In this document: in pieces, positions 34,884 to 43,432 of the stretch | Layout: each line of letters opens with the position of its first letter | Numbering within the stretch: position 1 is the stretch's first letter | Assembly: GCA_902825215.1 (NCBI GenBank) | Contig: LR782234.1 | Location: 4,464,001-4,528,000, forward strand | Reading direction: 5' to 3' | DNA length: 64,000 nt | Source of the DNA: Pseudomonas fluorescens | Lineage (GTDB): Bacteria; Pseudomonadota; Gammaproteobacteria; Pseudomonadales; Pseudomonadaceae | The notes under the pieces: generated by a model | What the model was told of the DNA's origin: nothing | The model's input: only the letters and a program-made list of their open reading frames with translations | Databases searched by the model: none | Position numbers and translations under genes: made by a program

Positions 34884-35507
34884 TCAAGTCAACGCGGTCA
34901 TGACCGCTTTCTGATAGGCCGGACGCTGTTTCAGGCGCTCGTACCAGGCTTGCAGATGAGGTTGTGGCGCGCGCTCGATGGGCATTTCAAACCAGGCATA
35001 AATGAAGCTGCCGAGCGGGATATCGCCCATGCCGATTTCATTGCCGGACAGGTAAGGCTGGCTGATCAGGGCATGGTCGGCCATGTTCAGCAATTCATCG
35101 CACTCCTTGATCGCAGCATTGATTGCCGTCCAGTCCTGCTTCTCGGCAGGCGTGCGCAACACGCCCCAGAACACCGTGCGAAACGGTCCGGCGAAACTTG
35201 AGGTGGTCCAGTCCATCCATTTGTCAGCGGTGGCGCGGGTGCGCGGATCGGCTGGATACCAAGCGCTGTCTGACGCATGTCTGGCCAGCAGATAACGGAC
35301 GATGGCATTGGACTCCCACAGCACCAGCCCCTCGTCTTCGATCACCGGAACCCGGCCATTCGGATTCATCGCACGGTATTCGGGCGTGTCAACCACACCG
35401 AATGCGCCACCGGCATCGATCGCCTCGTAAGCCAGCCCCAACTCTTCGGCCGCCCATAATGCCTTCCTGACATTCGATGAGTTTTTCCGTCCCCAGATCT
35501 TCAGCAT
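34884..35507 (-). CDS. Glutathione S-transferase family protein
   Basis: The 207-residue protein has an N-terminal thioredoxin-like domain, beginning MLKIWGRKNSSNVRKALWAAEELG, with the Ser typical of theta/beta-like GSTs and the NPNGRVPVIEDEG and WESNAIVRYL motifs. A helical C-terminal domain follows. It probably conjugates or reduces an electrophile with glutathione; the substrate is unknown. GAGGCGGTC precedes the ATG. The arrangement matches PA2813. Confidence 0.9.
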   Translation of the reverse strand: MLKIWGRKNSSNVRKALWAAEELGLAYEAIDAGGAFGVVDTPEYRAMNPNGRVPVIEDEGLVLWESNAIVRYLLARHASDSAWYPADPRTRATADKWMDWTTSSFAGPFRTVFWGVLRTPAEKQDWTAINAAIKECDELLNMADHALISQPYLSGNEIGMGDIPLGSFIYAWFEMPIERAPQPHLQAWYERLKQRPAYQKAVMTALT

Positions 35508-35550
35508 GACCGCCTCTTTGCAAGTGAGTGGACGGCCAGCATACGCCGGA

Positions 35551-36210
35551 TCAGCGAGCGCTCACATCACTGAGCATGTCACCCAGCAAAGCCGGTTGCT
35601 GATCGGTAAACAGGTGCGGATAGCATTTTTGCAGATGCTCGAAGAAGAACGCTTCCGGCACATCGCTGAACTGGCCGTGATCAACCAGGTACTCCATCAG
35701 CAGCGCGCCGTCACGGTTGTACGGGTGAAAAACGCTGTCGTTGATGCCATCGAATTCCAACGGTGCGACGTTGAACAGCTCACACAGTTGCTGATTGAAC
35801 GCCGGCGTGGCCTTGACCCAACGGCCATCAAGAAAGAACTCGGTGTAACCGTGCATGGCGAACCGGTCGCTTCGCAGCAGCTCGAGCAGACGCGGCGTCG
35901 ACAGGTGATTGCGCACATCGGCCAGGCCAATGCGTGCGGGAATGCCGCAGCGTCTCGCGCAGCCGGCGAGCAACGTGGCTTTGGGCACGCAATAACTTTC
36001 GCCGGTTGCCAATGCATGGCTGCCGCGCAACGTCTGCGGATCGCGGCTGAACGTGTACGGGTTGTAGCGCACCGCTTCGCGCACGGCGTAATAGAGACTG
36101 ATTGCCTGCTCACGCGGATCATGGCTGGCGCCGCGATGCTGCTCGGCGAACTCCACCACTGCCGGGTGGTCACTATCGATGAAGCGACCGGGGCTCAGAA
36201 ACTCGTGCAT
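35551..36210 (-). CDS. Transglutaminase-like protein
   Basis: The 219-residue protein has the transglutaminase-like core: the nucleophile Cys in TGESYCVPKATLLAGCAR, the His in FAMHGYTEFFLDGRW, and then KATPAFNQQLC. In classical members an Asp follows the Trp, but here the matching place holds Thr. This variant seems characteristic of a subgroup rather than decay, because the rest is well kept. No signal peptide is visible, so it acts in the cytosol. Its substrate and reaction are unknown. Confidence 0.8.
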   Translation of the reverse strand: MHEFLSPGRFIDSDHPAVVEFAEQHRGASHDPREQAISLYYAVREAVRYNPYTFSRDPQTLRGSHALATGESYCVPKATLLAGCARRCGIPARIGLADVRNHLSTPRLLELLRSDRFAMHGYTEFFLDGRWVKATPAFNQQLCELFNVAPLEFDGINDSVFHPYNRDGALLMEYLVDHGQFSDVPEAFFFEHLQKCYPHLFTDQQPALLGDMLSDVSAR

Positions 36211-36381
36211 GACGGCAATCTCCTGGATGAATCACGAGTCTAGCGACAGCCTGAGCACAGAGATAACGACGTTTCGGCCAAACCTGGAAGCAAAGCCGCG
36301 GGATCGGCGAACGATTTCCCACACGTGTTGCCCACCGAACTTACGAAAACCATCCGGGGTTTCCCACGATTTCAATCACCT

Positions 36382-36392
36382 TGGTCTGACCA
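36382..36392. promoter_or_regulatory. FadR-like palindrome upstream of fadE
   Basis: TGGTCTGACCA is a perfect 11-bp palindrome, 67 bp before the fadE start. It equals the core of the E. coli FadR operator (TGGTCNGACCA). The match is short, so chance is not excluded. Confidence 0.4.
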
Positions 36393-36458
36393 CCCGCTTT
36401 TACAGATGCCGTCTAAGCTCTGGAGGGTCGATTTGCCTTGGTTCACGGAGGACTGAAT

Positions 36459-38906
36459 ATGCTGTTGTTGTGGATACTGGTTTTGATCGTTGGTGTGGCG
36501 TATCTCGCTCACCGGCGCATCGCCCCTCTGCCTGCCTTGGGCATCGTTGCTGTGTACCTGGTAGCGATGGGTATTTTCAGTCACGCGCCGGGCTGGTTGC
36601 TGGCCTTGTTGTGGGTAGTGCTGGCGCTGATCGCCGCACCTTTGCTGCTGCCTGACCTGCGCCGCCAGCATTTCACCGCACCGCTGTTCAACTGGTTCCA
36701 GAAAACCCTGCCGCCGATGTCACAGACCGAACGCGATGCCATCGATGCCGGCACCGTGTGGTGGGATGGTGAACTGTTCAGCGGGCGCCCGGACTGGGAA
36801 AAACTGCTGGCCTACCCCAAGGCGCAATTGAGCGAAGAAGAGCAGGCTTTCATCGACGGCCCGACCGAAGAACTCTGTGCAATGGTCACTGACTGGCAGA
36901 TCGGCCAGTCGATGGATCTGCCGCCTGAAGCCTGGGCACATATCAAGGAACATGGCTTTTTTGCCTTGATCATTCCCAAGGAATTCGGCGGCAAAGGCTT
37001 CTCCGCTTATGCACACTCACAAGTGGCGATGAAACTGGCCACCCGCAGCGGCGACCTCGCCTCCACGGTAATGGTGCCCAACTCCCTCGGCCCGGCCGAA
37101 CTGTTGCTGCATTACGGCACCGACGAACAACGCAATCACTACCTGCCACGGCTGGCCCGCGGCGATGACATTCCGTGCTTCGCCCTCACCGGCCCGCTCG
37201 CCGGCTCCGACGCCGGGGCCATGCCCGACACCGGCATCATCTGCAAAGGCCAGTGGCAAGGTGAGGAAGTCATCGGTTTGCGCCTGAACTGGGAAAAACG
37301 CTACATCACCCTCGGACCGGTCGCGACACTTCTCGGCCTGGCCTTCAAGGCTTATGACCCTGAGCATCTGCTCGGCGAAAAGGAAGACCTGGGCATCAGC
37401 CTGGCACTGATCCCGACCGACACCCCCGGTGTGGAGATCGGTCGCCGTCACCTGCCGCTGGGCGCGGCATTCATGAACGGGCCGAACTCCGGCAAAGACG
37501 TATTCATCCCGCTGGACTACCTGATTGGCGGTCAGGAAATGCTTGGCAAAGGCTGGATGATGCTGATGAACTGCCTGTCGGTCGGTCGTTCGATCTCGTT
37601 ACCCGCAGTCGGCACCGGTGCGGCCAAATTCACCAGTCTGGTCACCGGGCAATACGCGCAGATTCGTGAGCAGTTCAACGTACCGCTGTCCGCGTTCGAA
37701 GGTATTCAGGAGGCCATGGCGCGCATCGGCGGCAACGCATGGATGATGGACGCCGCGCGAATGCTCACAGCCAATGCGGTGGATCTGGGCGAGAAACCTT
37801 CGGTGCTATCGGCGATCCTCAAGTATCACCTCACCGAACGCGGGCGCGAGTGCATCAGTCACGCCATGGATGTGCATGGCGGCAAAGCCATCATCATGGG
37901 CCCGAACAACTACCTGGGGCGCAGCTGGAACGGCGCGCCGATTTTTATCACCGTCGAAGGCGCGAATATTCTCTCGCGTAATCTGATGATCTTCGGTCAG
38001 GGTGCCATCCGCTGCCACCCGTTCGTGCTCAAGGAAATGGCCCTGGCCGGCCGCGAAGACAAAGACCAGGCGCTGAAAGAATTCGACGGCCTGCTGCTCA
38101 AACACATCGGTTTCGCCGTCAGCAATGCCGCCAGCACCTTGGTGCTCAACCTTGGCTTCGGTCATTTCGAACACGCACCGGGCGACAGGATCAGTCAGGG
38201 CTACTTCCGTGCGCTCAACCGACAGGCCGCAGCGTTCGCCATGCTCGCAGACTTCAGCATGATGCTGCTGGGCGGTGAACTGAAACGCCGCGAACGCCTG
38301 TCGGCACGCCTTGGCGATGTGCTGAGCAACCTGTACCTGGCCTCCGCCGCGCTCAAGCGTTATCACGACCTCGACTCGCCGGCCTACATGGAACCGCTGC
38401 TGCGCTGGGCCATGGAGGAAAGCCTCGGCCAGTCGGAGCGAGCGCTGGATGAACTGCTGCGCAACTTCCCCAACAAGGTGTTTGGCTGTCTGTTGCGGGT
38501 CATCGTTTTCCCGTTCGGTCGTCGCCACAAAGGCCCGTCGGACAAGCTCGGCGCCGAAGTGGCGGGCGTCATCGGTCGCGCCAAGGGCGATCCAGCGCTG
38601 GAACAACTGCTTGCTGGCTGCTACCGCCCGCAATCGCCTGACGACGCAGTCGGTGCACTGCAACACGCCAGCGACCTGCTGCAGGCCGCGCAGCCACTGC
38701 ACAAAAAACTGCACACTTCGCTGAAAAGCGGCCAAGTCAAACCAGTCGCCGGCGAACACGCCATCGACGCGGCACTGGAGGCCGGCGTACTGCAACCGGT
38801 AGAAGCGCAAAACCTGCGCGACGCCGAAGCGGCACGACGCAAAGTGATCGATGTCGATGATTTCGACAAAGAAGAACTGGCGCTGGCCGAGGGCAAAGTC
38901 CGCTGA
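36459..38906 (+). CDS. fadE: Acyl-CoA dehydrogenase FadE
   Basis: FadE catalyses the first step of fatty-acid beta-oxidation, making trans-2-enoyl-CoA with FAD. The 815-residue protein is the long, membrane-associated type: two or three hydrophobic helices (residues 1-65), the dehydrogenase core with FALTGPLAGSDAGAMPDTG and CISHAMDVHGGKAIIMGP, and an extra C-terminal region. The ATG at 36459 follows GGAGGACTGAAT and gives the family length. It corresponds to PA2815. An FadR-like palindrome lies upstream and a terminator downstream. Confidence 0.95.
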   Translation: MLLLWILVLIVGVAYLAHRRIAPLPALGIVAVYLVAMGIFSHAPGWLLALLWVVLALIAAPLLLPDLRRQHFTAPLFNWFQKTLPPMSQTERDAIDAGTVWWDGELFSGRPDWEKLLAYPKAQLSEEEQAFIDGPTEELCAMVTDWQIGQSMDLPPEAWAHIKEHGFFALIIPKEFGGKGFSAYAHSQVAMKLATRSGDLASTVMVPNSLGPAELLLHYGTDEQRNHYLPRLARGDDIPCFALTGPLAGSDAGAMPDTGIICKGQWQGEEVIGLRLNWEKRYITLGPVATLLGLAFKAYDPEHLLGEKEDLGISLALIPTDTPGVEIGRRHLPLGAAFMNGPNSGKDVFIPLDYLIGGQEMLGKGWMMLMNCLSVGRSISLPAVGTGAAKFTSLVTGQYAQIREQFNVPLSAFEGIQEAMARIGGNAWMMDAARMLTANAVDLGEKPSVLSAILKYHLTERGRECISHAMDVHGGKAIIMGPNNYLGRSWNGAPIFITVEGANILSRNLMIFGQGAIRCHPFVLKEMALAGREDKDQALKEFDGLLLKHIGFAVSNAASTLVLNLGFGHFEHAPGDRISQGYFRALNRQAAAFAMLADFSMMLLGGELKRRERLSARLGDVLSNLYLASAALKRYHDLDSPAYMEPLLRWAMEESLGQSERALDELLRNFPNKVFGCLLRVIVFPFGRRHKGPSDKLGAEVAGVIGRAKGDPALEQLLAGCYRPQSPDDAVGALQHASDLLQAAQPLHKKLHTSLKSGQVKPVAGEHAIDAALEAGVLQPVEAQNLRDAEAARRKVIDVDDFDKEELALAEGKVR

Positions 38907-38936
38907 CCTCAGCTGCCGTACAGCGTTTAACCTGTG

Positions 38937-38976
38937 AAAAACGGGCGCGGGGGCTTTATACTCCCGCGCCCGTTTT
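38937..38976 (+). terminator. Terminator after fadE
   Basis: AAAACGGGCGCGGG pairs with CCCGCGCCCGTTTT over an 11-nt loop. The T-run is short, so some read-through into the next gene, 20 bp away, is likely. Confidence 0.72.
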
Positions 38977-38995
38977 GCTCTTGAGGACTTATCTC

Positions 38996-39403
38996 GTGTC
39001 CAACGTCGTTGCCGATCATCTTGTATTGCTCGACCACCTTCGCAGTATCCTGGTCGCCGTAGGTGAGGCCGAACAGGTGCCCGAAGAAAGCCATGCCCTG
39101 TTCCTCGAGCGCTTCGACGAACTGCTGGCGTCCTTGCCGATCGACCCTATCGAAAGCCAATACCTTGGCCAGGACATCCTGACCCAGGTCATCACCCGCT
39201 ACCCACAAATCGCCCATCTCATCCCGCGCGACCTGCTGTGGTACTTCGCTGGCGACTGCCTGCACTATCTGTCCGACGAAGAAATCGACTTGTATCAGGC
39301 ACTGGAAGAACGTCGCTACGAAGCCGAACAGAACGACGAACCGTTCGACTGGAACCAGGAAAAGCAACTGATGGCGATGTCCGCGCAGGACAGCAAGCAC
39401 TGA
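38996..39403 (+). CDS. PA2817-type conserved hypothetical protein
   Basis: The 135-residue acidic protein is not similar to anything of known function that I recognise, but it has the size and position of PA2817 downstream of fadE. It is predicted to be all-helical, and the middle reads DILTQVITRYPQIAHLIPRD. I chose the GTG at 38996 because GAGG lies nine bases upstream and the sequence then starts VSNVVADHLVLLDHL. It is cytosolic. Confidence 0.78.
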   Translation: MSNVVADHLVLLDHLRSILVAVGEAEQVPEESHALFLERFDELLASLPIDPIESQYLGQDILTQVITRYPQIAHLIPRDLLWYFAGDCLHYLSDEEIDLYQALEERRYEAEQNDEPFDWNQEKQLMAMSAQDSKH

Positions 39404-39419
39404 GATTGCCCTGATCATG

Positions 39420-39459
39420 AAAATGCCCGCAATGGTGATGCCATGCGGGCATTTTTTTT
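39420..39459 (+). terminator. Terminator after the PA2817-type gene
   Basis: AAAATGCCCGCA pairs with TGCGGGCATTTT over a 12-nt loop, followed by a run of eight T residues. Confidence 0.88.
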
Positions 39460-39513
39460 GGCTCGTGATGCCGAATGAGGACAACGGCATATGCAAGGGC
39501 CAACGTCAAAAGC

Positions 39514-40016
39514 CCCTCATCCTAGCCCTCTCCCAAAGGGAGAGGGGACTGATCGTGATGAATTGAAAAGTTACGCCGACATGAAATACCGAGTCGTACT
39601 CAAATTTTGAACGGCCCACAAATCAGCTCCCTCGCCCTCCGGGAGAGGGCTGGGGTGAGGGGCAGCCACACCGCAAACCCCAAGCCAACCACCCGCTTCT
39701 AACCACTCAACAATGAGCGTTAGCTCGAGTGCCCTTGATCTTGATCTTGCCTAACCGGCGACATCGGAAGGCTGAGTGGAGGGATTGATCCGGGCGTGGG
39801 AGCGCAGCGACCGTCTGGCGCAGCCAGACACAGCGGAAGGAGGTGCAGCGAAGCAAACCGTAGCCGCTGCGCCCGGATCGATCCCGCAGCGAAGGGACCC
39901 GAGCCTGCGAGGGCCGAACGTAGGAGCAAAGCCTTTTGGTTCCTTTTTGGCGTCTGAAAAAGGGACTCGCCGTAAGGGCGAAACCGCCAGCCGCAGCACC
40001 CGAAGCAACGGATATG
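39514..40016 (+). repeat. Composite repeat, copy 2 (modules A and B)
   Basis: The element has the same order and orientation as copy 1, with the linker ACCGCAAACCCCAAGCCAA conserved. The B hairpin reads GTCTGGC-GCA-GCCAGAC (39813-39829), and the later stem reads GTTCCTTTTT/AAAAAGGGAC. A short extra tail (to about 40065) with GGTCGGCC/GGCCGCC is shared with copies 3 and 5. It lies between the convergent PA2817-type and LysR genes and fills most of that gap. Confidence 0.9.
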
Positions 40017-40083
40017 TCCCCAAAACAACCAGAGCCTGGTCGGCCCTAAGGCCGCCAAGACCAAACAAAACCAGACAGAAAAA

Positions 40084-41082
40084 TCAGAGCAACCCCTCCC
40101 CCTCCGGCAACTCATAAGCCATCGCCACACTCCCCCCAGCCCCCGACCGCCCCGGCCGCCCCAAGGTCGGCTCCTTCTGCAGACACTCCACCAGATAATC
40201 GATAAACACCCGCAGCTTGGGCGGCAAATACCGCGTCGGCGAGTGCAACAACCACAACCCACCGTGATACGACGCCAGAAACGTCCACTGCGGCAATACC
40301 TGAACCACCAGCCCCTGCTCCAACGCATAACGCGCCGTGAAGTACGGCAGACTGCCAATGCCAATATGCTGCAACACCGCCCCCAACCGCACACCCGTAT
40401 GGTTGGCGGCATAGCGTCCACGCACCCCGACCGTCACCGCTTTGCTGCCTTTCTTGAATTTCCACCGTGCATCACTCGGGGTTTCGCCCAGATAAATACA
40501 ACTGTGATTGAGCAAATCATGCGGATGCGCTGGCGTGCCGTGTTCGGCCAGATATTGCGGCGTGGCGCAGAGCAAATGATCGATGGTCAGCAACTGACGC
40601 CCCACCAGCCCCGCCGGCGGCCGATCAGTAATGCGAATCGCCAGATCGACATGATCATCGATCAGATCCACCTGGCGATCCTCCAGCAGCAACTCGACAT
40701 CGACCTTGGGATAACGCCGCAAAAACTCCGGCATGTGCGGATGAATCACGAAGCGCCCCACCGCCTTCGGCACACTGACGCGCACCAGCCCTTCGGCCTC
40801 ATGGGTGAACTGGCCGCTGATTTCCATCACCGAGCGGGCGGCACTGACCATCTCCTGACAGCGTTTGAAGACTTCTTCGCCACCGTCACTCAAGCGCAGC
40901 TTGCGCGTGGTGCGCTGCAACAAGCGTGTCGCCAGCGCCTTCTCCAGCCGGGAGATGCTGCGGCTCACCGCTGAGGGTGACGAACCGAGTTGTCGAGCGG
41001 CTTCAGAGAAGCTGCCGGTCTCCACGACCCTGACGAAAATCGCCATTTCTCCGAGTAACGGTAGCGGCAAATTTATGCTCAC
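40084..41082 (-). CDS. LysR-family transcriptional regulator
   Basis: The 332-residue protein has the N-terminal LysR helix-turn-helix (GSFSEAARQLGSSPSAVSRSISRLEKAL) and a C-terminal substrate-binding domain that looks intact. I prefer the GTG at 41082 (VSINLPLPLLGEM) because AAAGGA lies ten bases upstream; a TTG three codons earlier is too close to that site. It is divergent from the AlaX-oxygenase-LysE operon across 90 bp. This is the classic arrangement for a LysR protein that controls the neighbouring genes in response to a small molecule. Confidence 0.88.
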   Translation of the reverse strand: MSINLPLPLLGEMAIFVRVVETGSFSEAARQLGSSPSAVSRSISRLEKALATRLLQRTTRKLRLSDGGEEVFKRCQEMVSAARSVMEISGQFTHEAEGLVRVSVPKAVGRFVIHPHMPEFLRRYPKVDVELLLEDRQVDLIDDHVDLAIRITDRPPAGLVGRQLLTIDHLLCATPQYLAEHGTPAHPHDLLNHSCIYLGETPSDARWKFKKGSKAVTVGVRGRYAANHTGVRLGAVLQHIGIGSLPYFTARYALEQGLVVQVLPQWTFLASYHGGLWLLHSPTRYLPPKLRVFIDYLVECLQKEPTLGRPGRSGAGGSVAMAYELPEGEGLL

Positions 41083-41112
41083 AGCGCACAAGTCCTTTGA
41101 TGTTTGAACGGA

Positions 41113-41141
41113 TTATCACGCTATTACCCGATTCATATAAT
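41113..41141 (+). promoter_or_regulatory. Probable promoter of the AlaX operon
   Basis: TTATCA and a perfect TATAAT are separated by 17 bp, giving a leader of about 25 nt. The weak -35 and strong -10 suit an activator such as the divergent LysR protein. I did not find a clear LysR box. Confidence 0.6.
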
Positions 41142-41172
41142 AAAAAAAGAAACTTTAATAAGGGCATGGAAT

Positions 41173-41799
41173 ATGACGCTTCGCCTCTTTTTCCATAGTG
41201 ATGACCTCAAGGCCAATGTGGAAGTCCTCGACTGCACGCCCCAGGAAAACGAATTTGCTGTCGTGCTGCGCGCGACCCTGTTTCACCCGCAGGGCGGCGG
41301 CCAGCCCAGCGATACTGGCTGGATTGGCGAAAGCCAGGTATCGCGCGTGGTGCAGGAGCCGGAGCGGATCATCCATTTTGTCGACCGTCCGGTACCGCTG
41401 GGCATGACAGCGATCCGCATTGACGAACAGCGGCGACGTTTCAACACGCGCATGCATTCGGCCGGCCACTTGATCGGACATTTCATTCAGGCGCAGGGCT
41501 GGACGCCGATCAAGGCTCATCACTGGCCGGATGAAGGTCGTGTGCAATTCAAACCCGGCGACGCCGCGCAGGAACTTGACGTAGCGGCCGTACAACAAGC
41601 GCTCGATCAATGGATCGCCGACGATCTGCCACGCCTGACCTCACTGCGCGAAGGTGCGCGGGAAATCAGTTTCGGTGACCTGCCCGCTTATGGCTGCGGC
41701 GGCACCCATGTACGCAGCCTGAAGGAACTGGGCACAGTCACGATCTCGTCCCTTTCGCAGAAGAAAGGCACGTTGTCCGTCCACTACAGCGTGGATTGA
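41173..41799 (+). CDS. AlaX-like alanyl-tRNA editing domain protein
   Basis: The 208-residue protein is a free-standing relative of the AlaRS editing domain. It has the zinc ligands HSAGH and CGGTH in the right order and FHPQGGGQPSDTGWI, a family signature. AlaX proteins hydrolyse mischarged tRNA-Ala, for example Ser-tRNA-Ala. The start at 41173 fits the family; a much longer open frame upstream has no support. It is the first gene of an operon with an Fe(II)/2OG oxygenase and a LysE exporter, which suggests that it deals with a specific unusual amino acid. That role is inferred. Confidence 0.86.
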   Translation: MTLRLFFHSDDLKANVEVLDCTPQENEFAVVLRATLFHPQGGGQPSDTGWIGESQVSRVVQEPERIIHFVDRPVPLGMTAIRIDEQRRRFNTRMHSAGHLIGHFIQAQGWTPIKAHHWPDEGRVQFKPGDAAQELDVAAVQQALDQWIADDLPRLTSLREGAREISFGDLPAYGCGGTHVRSLKELGTVTISSLSQKKGTLSVHYSVD

Positions 41800-41886
41800 G
41801 GATTTCGAACGCTGCCGCACGCAGCGTTCGACGCCGGGGGACCGCATTCGCCGGTTCCGTTGACTATCGATAGATGGACCTAAGAC

Positions 41887-42657
41887 ATGATGCTAGACGT
41901 CGAGCGTCTCGATGAGACGTGCATAAAAAAACTGGCCAACGAAGAAGTCCTCGCCATCCGCGTCAAAAGCTTTCTGGCCGAGCCGCTGGCGATCGAGATT
42001 GGCAACAAGATCCTCGCACCCGGGTTCGAGGGTTACATCAACGCGCCGAGCATTGGCCGCATCGGCATGGCGTTTTACGAGGCGGAAAATCAACCGCTGC
42101 TGATCGAGGATTACTTCGAGCGGGCGGCCAGCAACATCGCCGAATTGCGCAATCGCTGTGCGCCCTACTCTTCACCGATCGACACCTTGCGCTGCCTGCT
42201 CGACGAATCCTGGCCGGCTGGTGCGCACCTGGAAAACCTCTACGGGCGCAAAATGTATGTCGGCCTGTCACGGGTAGTGAAGCCGGGCGTGTGCTTCCTC
42301 GCCCATCACGACATCTTCGCCAAGGATGCCCCGGACAGTTTTCAGGCGCGCAGTCTGGAGGCGCAGTTCGCCTGCAACGTCTACCTGAACATGCCGACCG
42401 AAGGCGGCGCGTTGCAGATGTGGGACGACCGCATCACCCCTGACCAATTCGATGAGATGCGTGGCGACAGTTACGGCATCGACCCCGCCCTGCTCGGCCC
42501 TCCTGCTCTGGAGGTCCGGCCGCAACCGGGCGATTTCATCATGTTCAATTCGCGGCGCATGCACTCGGTGACCCCGGGCGTGGCTGATCCGCGCTTGAGC
42601 CTGTCGTTCTTTGTCGGCTATCGCGGCAATGCATCACCCCTGACTTACTGGAGCTGA
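41887..42657 (+). CDS. Fe(II)/2-oxoglutarate-dependent oxygenase
   Basis: The 256-residue protein carries the facial triad: HxD in FLAHHDIFAKD (about residue 138) and the distal His in SRRMHSVTPG, followed by the 2OG-binding Arg in DPRLSLSFFVGYRG. It belongs to the double-stranded beta-helix oxygenases, which hydroxylate amino acids, peptides or small molecules. Its neighbours, an AlaX editor and a LysE-type amino-acid exporter, suggest a free amino acid as substrate, but this is inference. It starts 87 bp after AlaX, and the next gene follows after 1 bp. Confidence 0.84.
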   Translation: MMLDVERLDETCIKKLANEEVLAIRVKSFLAEPLAIEIGNKILAPGFEGYINAPSIGRIGMAFYEAENQPLLIEDYFERAASNIAELRNRCAPYSSPIDTLRCLLDESWPAGAHLENLYGRKMYVGLSRVVKPGVCFLAHHDIFAKDAPDSFQARSLEAQFACNVYLNMPTEGGALQMWDDRITPDQFDEMRGDSYGIDPALLGPPALEVRPQPGDFIMFNSRRMHSVTPGVADPRLSLSFFVGYRGNASPLTYWS

Positions 42658-42658
42658 A

Positions 42659-43297
42659 ATGTATTCGAATTATCTGGGCGAATTTCTCGCGCTGGCGACC
42701 ATCCATTTCCTGGCGGTTGTAGCTCCCGGACCGGACTTTGCCGTGACCATCCGCCAAAGTGTGCGCTTCGGCCGGTTGGTCGGTATTTGCACGGCGCTGG
42801 GCATCGGTGCAGGAATTTCCGTGCATGTGCTTTATACCCTGCTCGGTGTCGGCGCCCTGATGCACACCACGCCGTGGTTGCTCACCGTGGCCAAAGTGAT
42901 CGGCGGCGCTTACATCCTGTACCTCGGTGTCAGCCTGCTGCGCAGCAAACCGAAATCGAGCGTTGAAGGTGAAAAATCCACCGACGAGCCGCTGGTCAAA
43001 CAAACGTTGTTCAAGGCCTTCAGCACCGGTTTTCTGACCAATGCCACCAACCCCAAAGCCACGCTGTTTTTCCTGGCGATCTTCACCACGATCATCAGTG
43101 CCAGCACGCCGCTGCAAATTCAGGCGCTCTATGGATTGTGGATGTGCTTCGTCAACGCACTGTGGTTCGTGCTGGTTGCGCTGTTTTTCTCGAGCAACCG
43201 GGTCAGATTGCTGTTCATGCGCATGGGGCACTGGTTCGAGCGCACCATGGGCGTGGTTCTGATTCTGTTTGCCGGCCGGTTGATGCTGTCGATGTGA
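42659..43297 (+). CDS. LysE-family amino-acid exporter
   Basis: The 212-residue protein has five or six membrane helices and the LysE/RhtB signature in VAPGPDFAVTIRQSVRFGRLVGICTALGIGAG. LysE proteins export amino acids or derivatives with the membrane potential. The start is only 1 bp past the oxygenase stop codon, so the two are made together. A strong terminator ends the operon 9 bp after the stop codon. Confidence 0.92.
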   Translation: MYSNYLGEFLALATIHFLAVVAPGPDFAVTIRQSVRFGRLVGICTALGIGAGISVHVLYTLLGVGALMHTTPWLLTVAKVIGGAYILYLGVSLLRSKPKSSVEGEKSTDEPLVKQTLFKAFSTGFLTNATNPKATLFFLAIFTTIISASTPLQIQALYGLWMCFVNALWFVLVALFFSSNRVRLLFMRMGHWFERTMGVVLILFAGRLMLSM

Positions 43298-43305
43298 CGC
43301 GTATC

Positions 43306-43337
43306 AAAAAAAATCCCGAGTAACGATCGGGATTTTT
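43306..43337 (+). terminator. Terminator after the LysE gene
   Basis: AATCCCGA pairs with TCGGGATT over a 7-nt loop, with A-runs before and T-runs after. Confidence 0.85.
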
Positions 43338-43432
43338 CACATTCATGGCTGGCTTGAATTTTTACGCGAGCGGATTTACATCCAGATGATAAAAGCCAGA
43401 GCATCGCAAACCCCTTGATTCGACGGCCTCAA

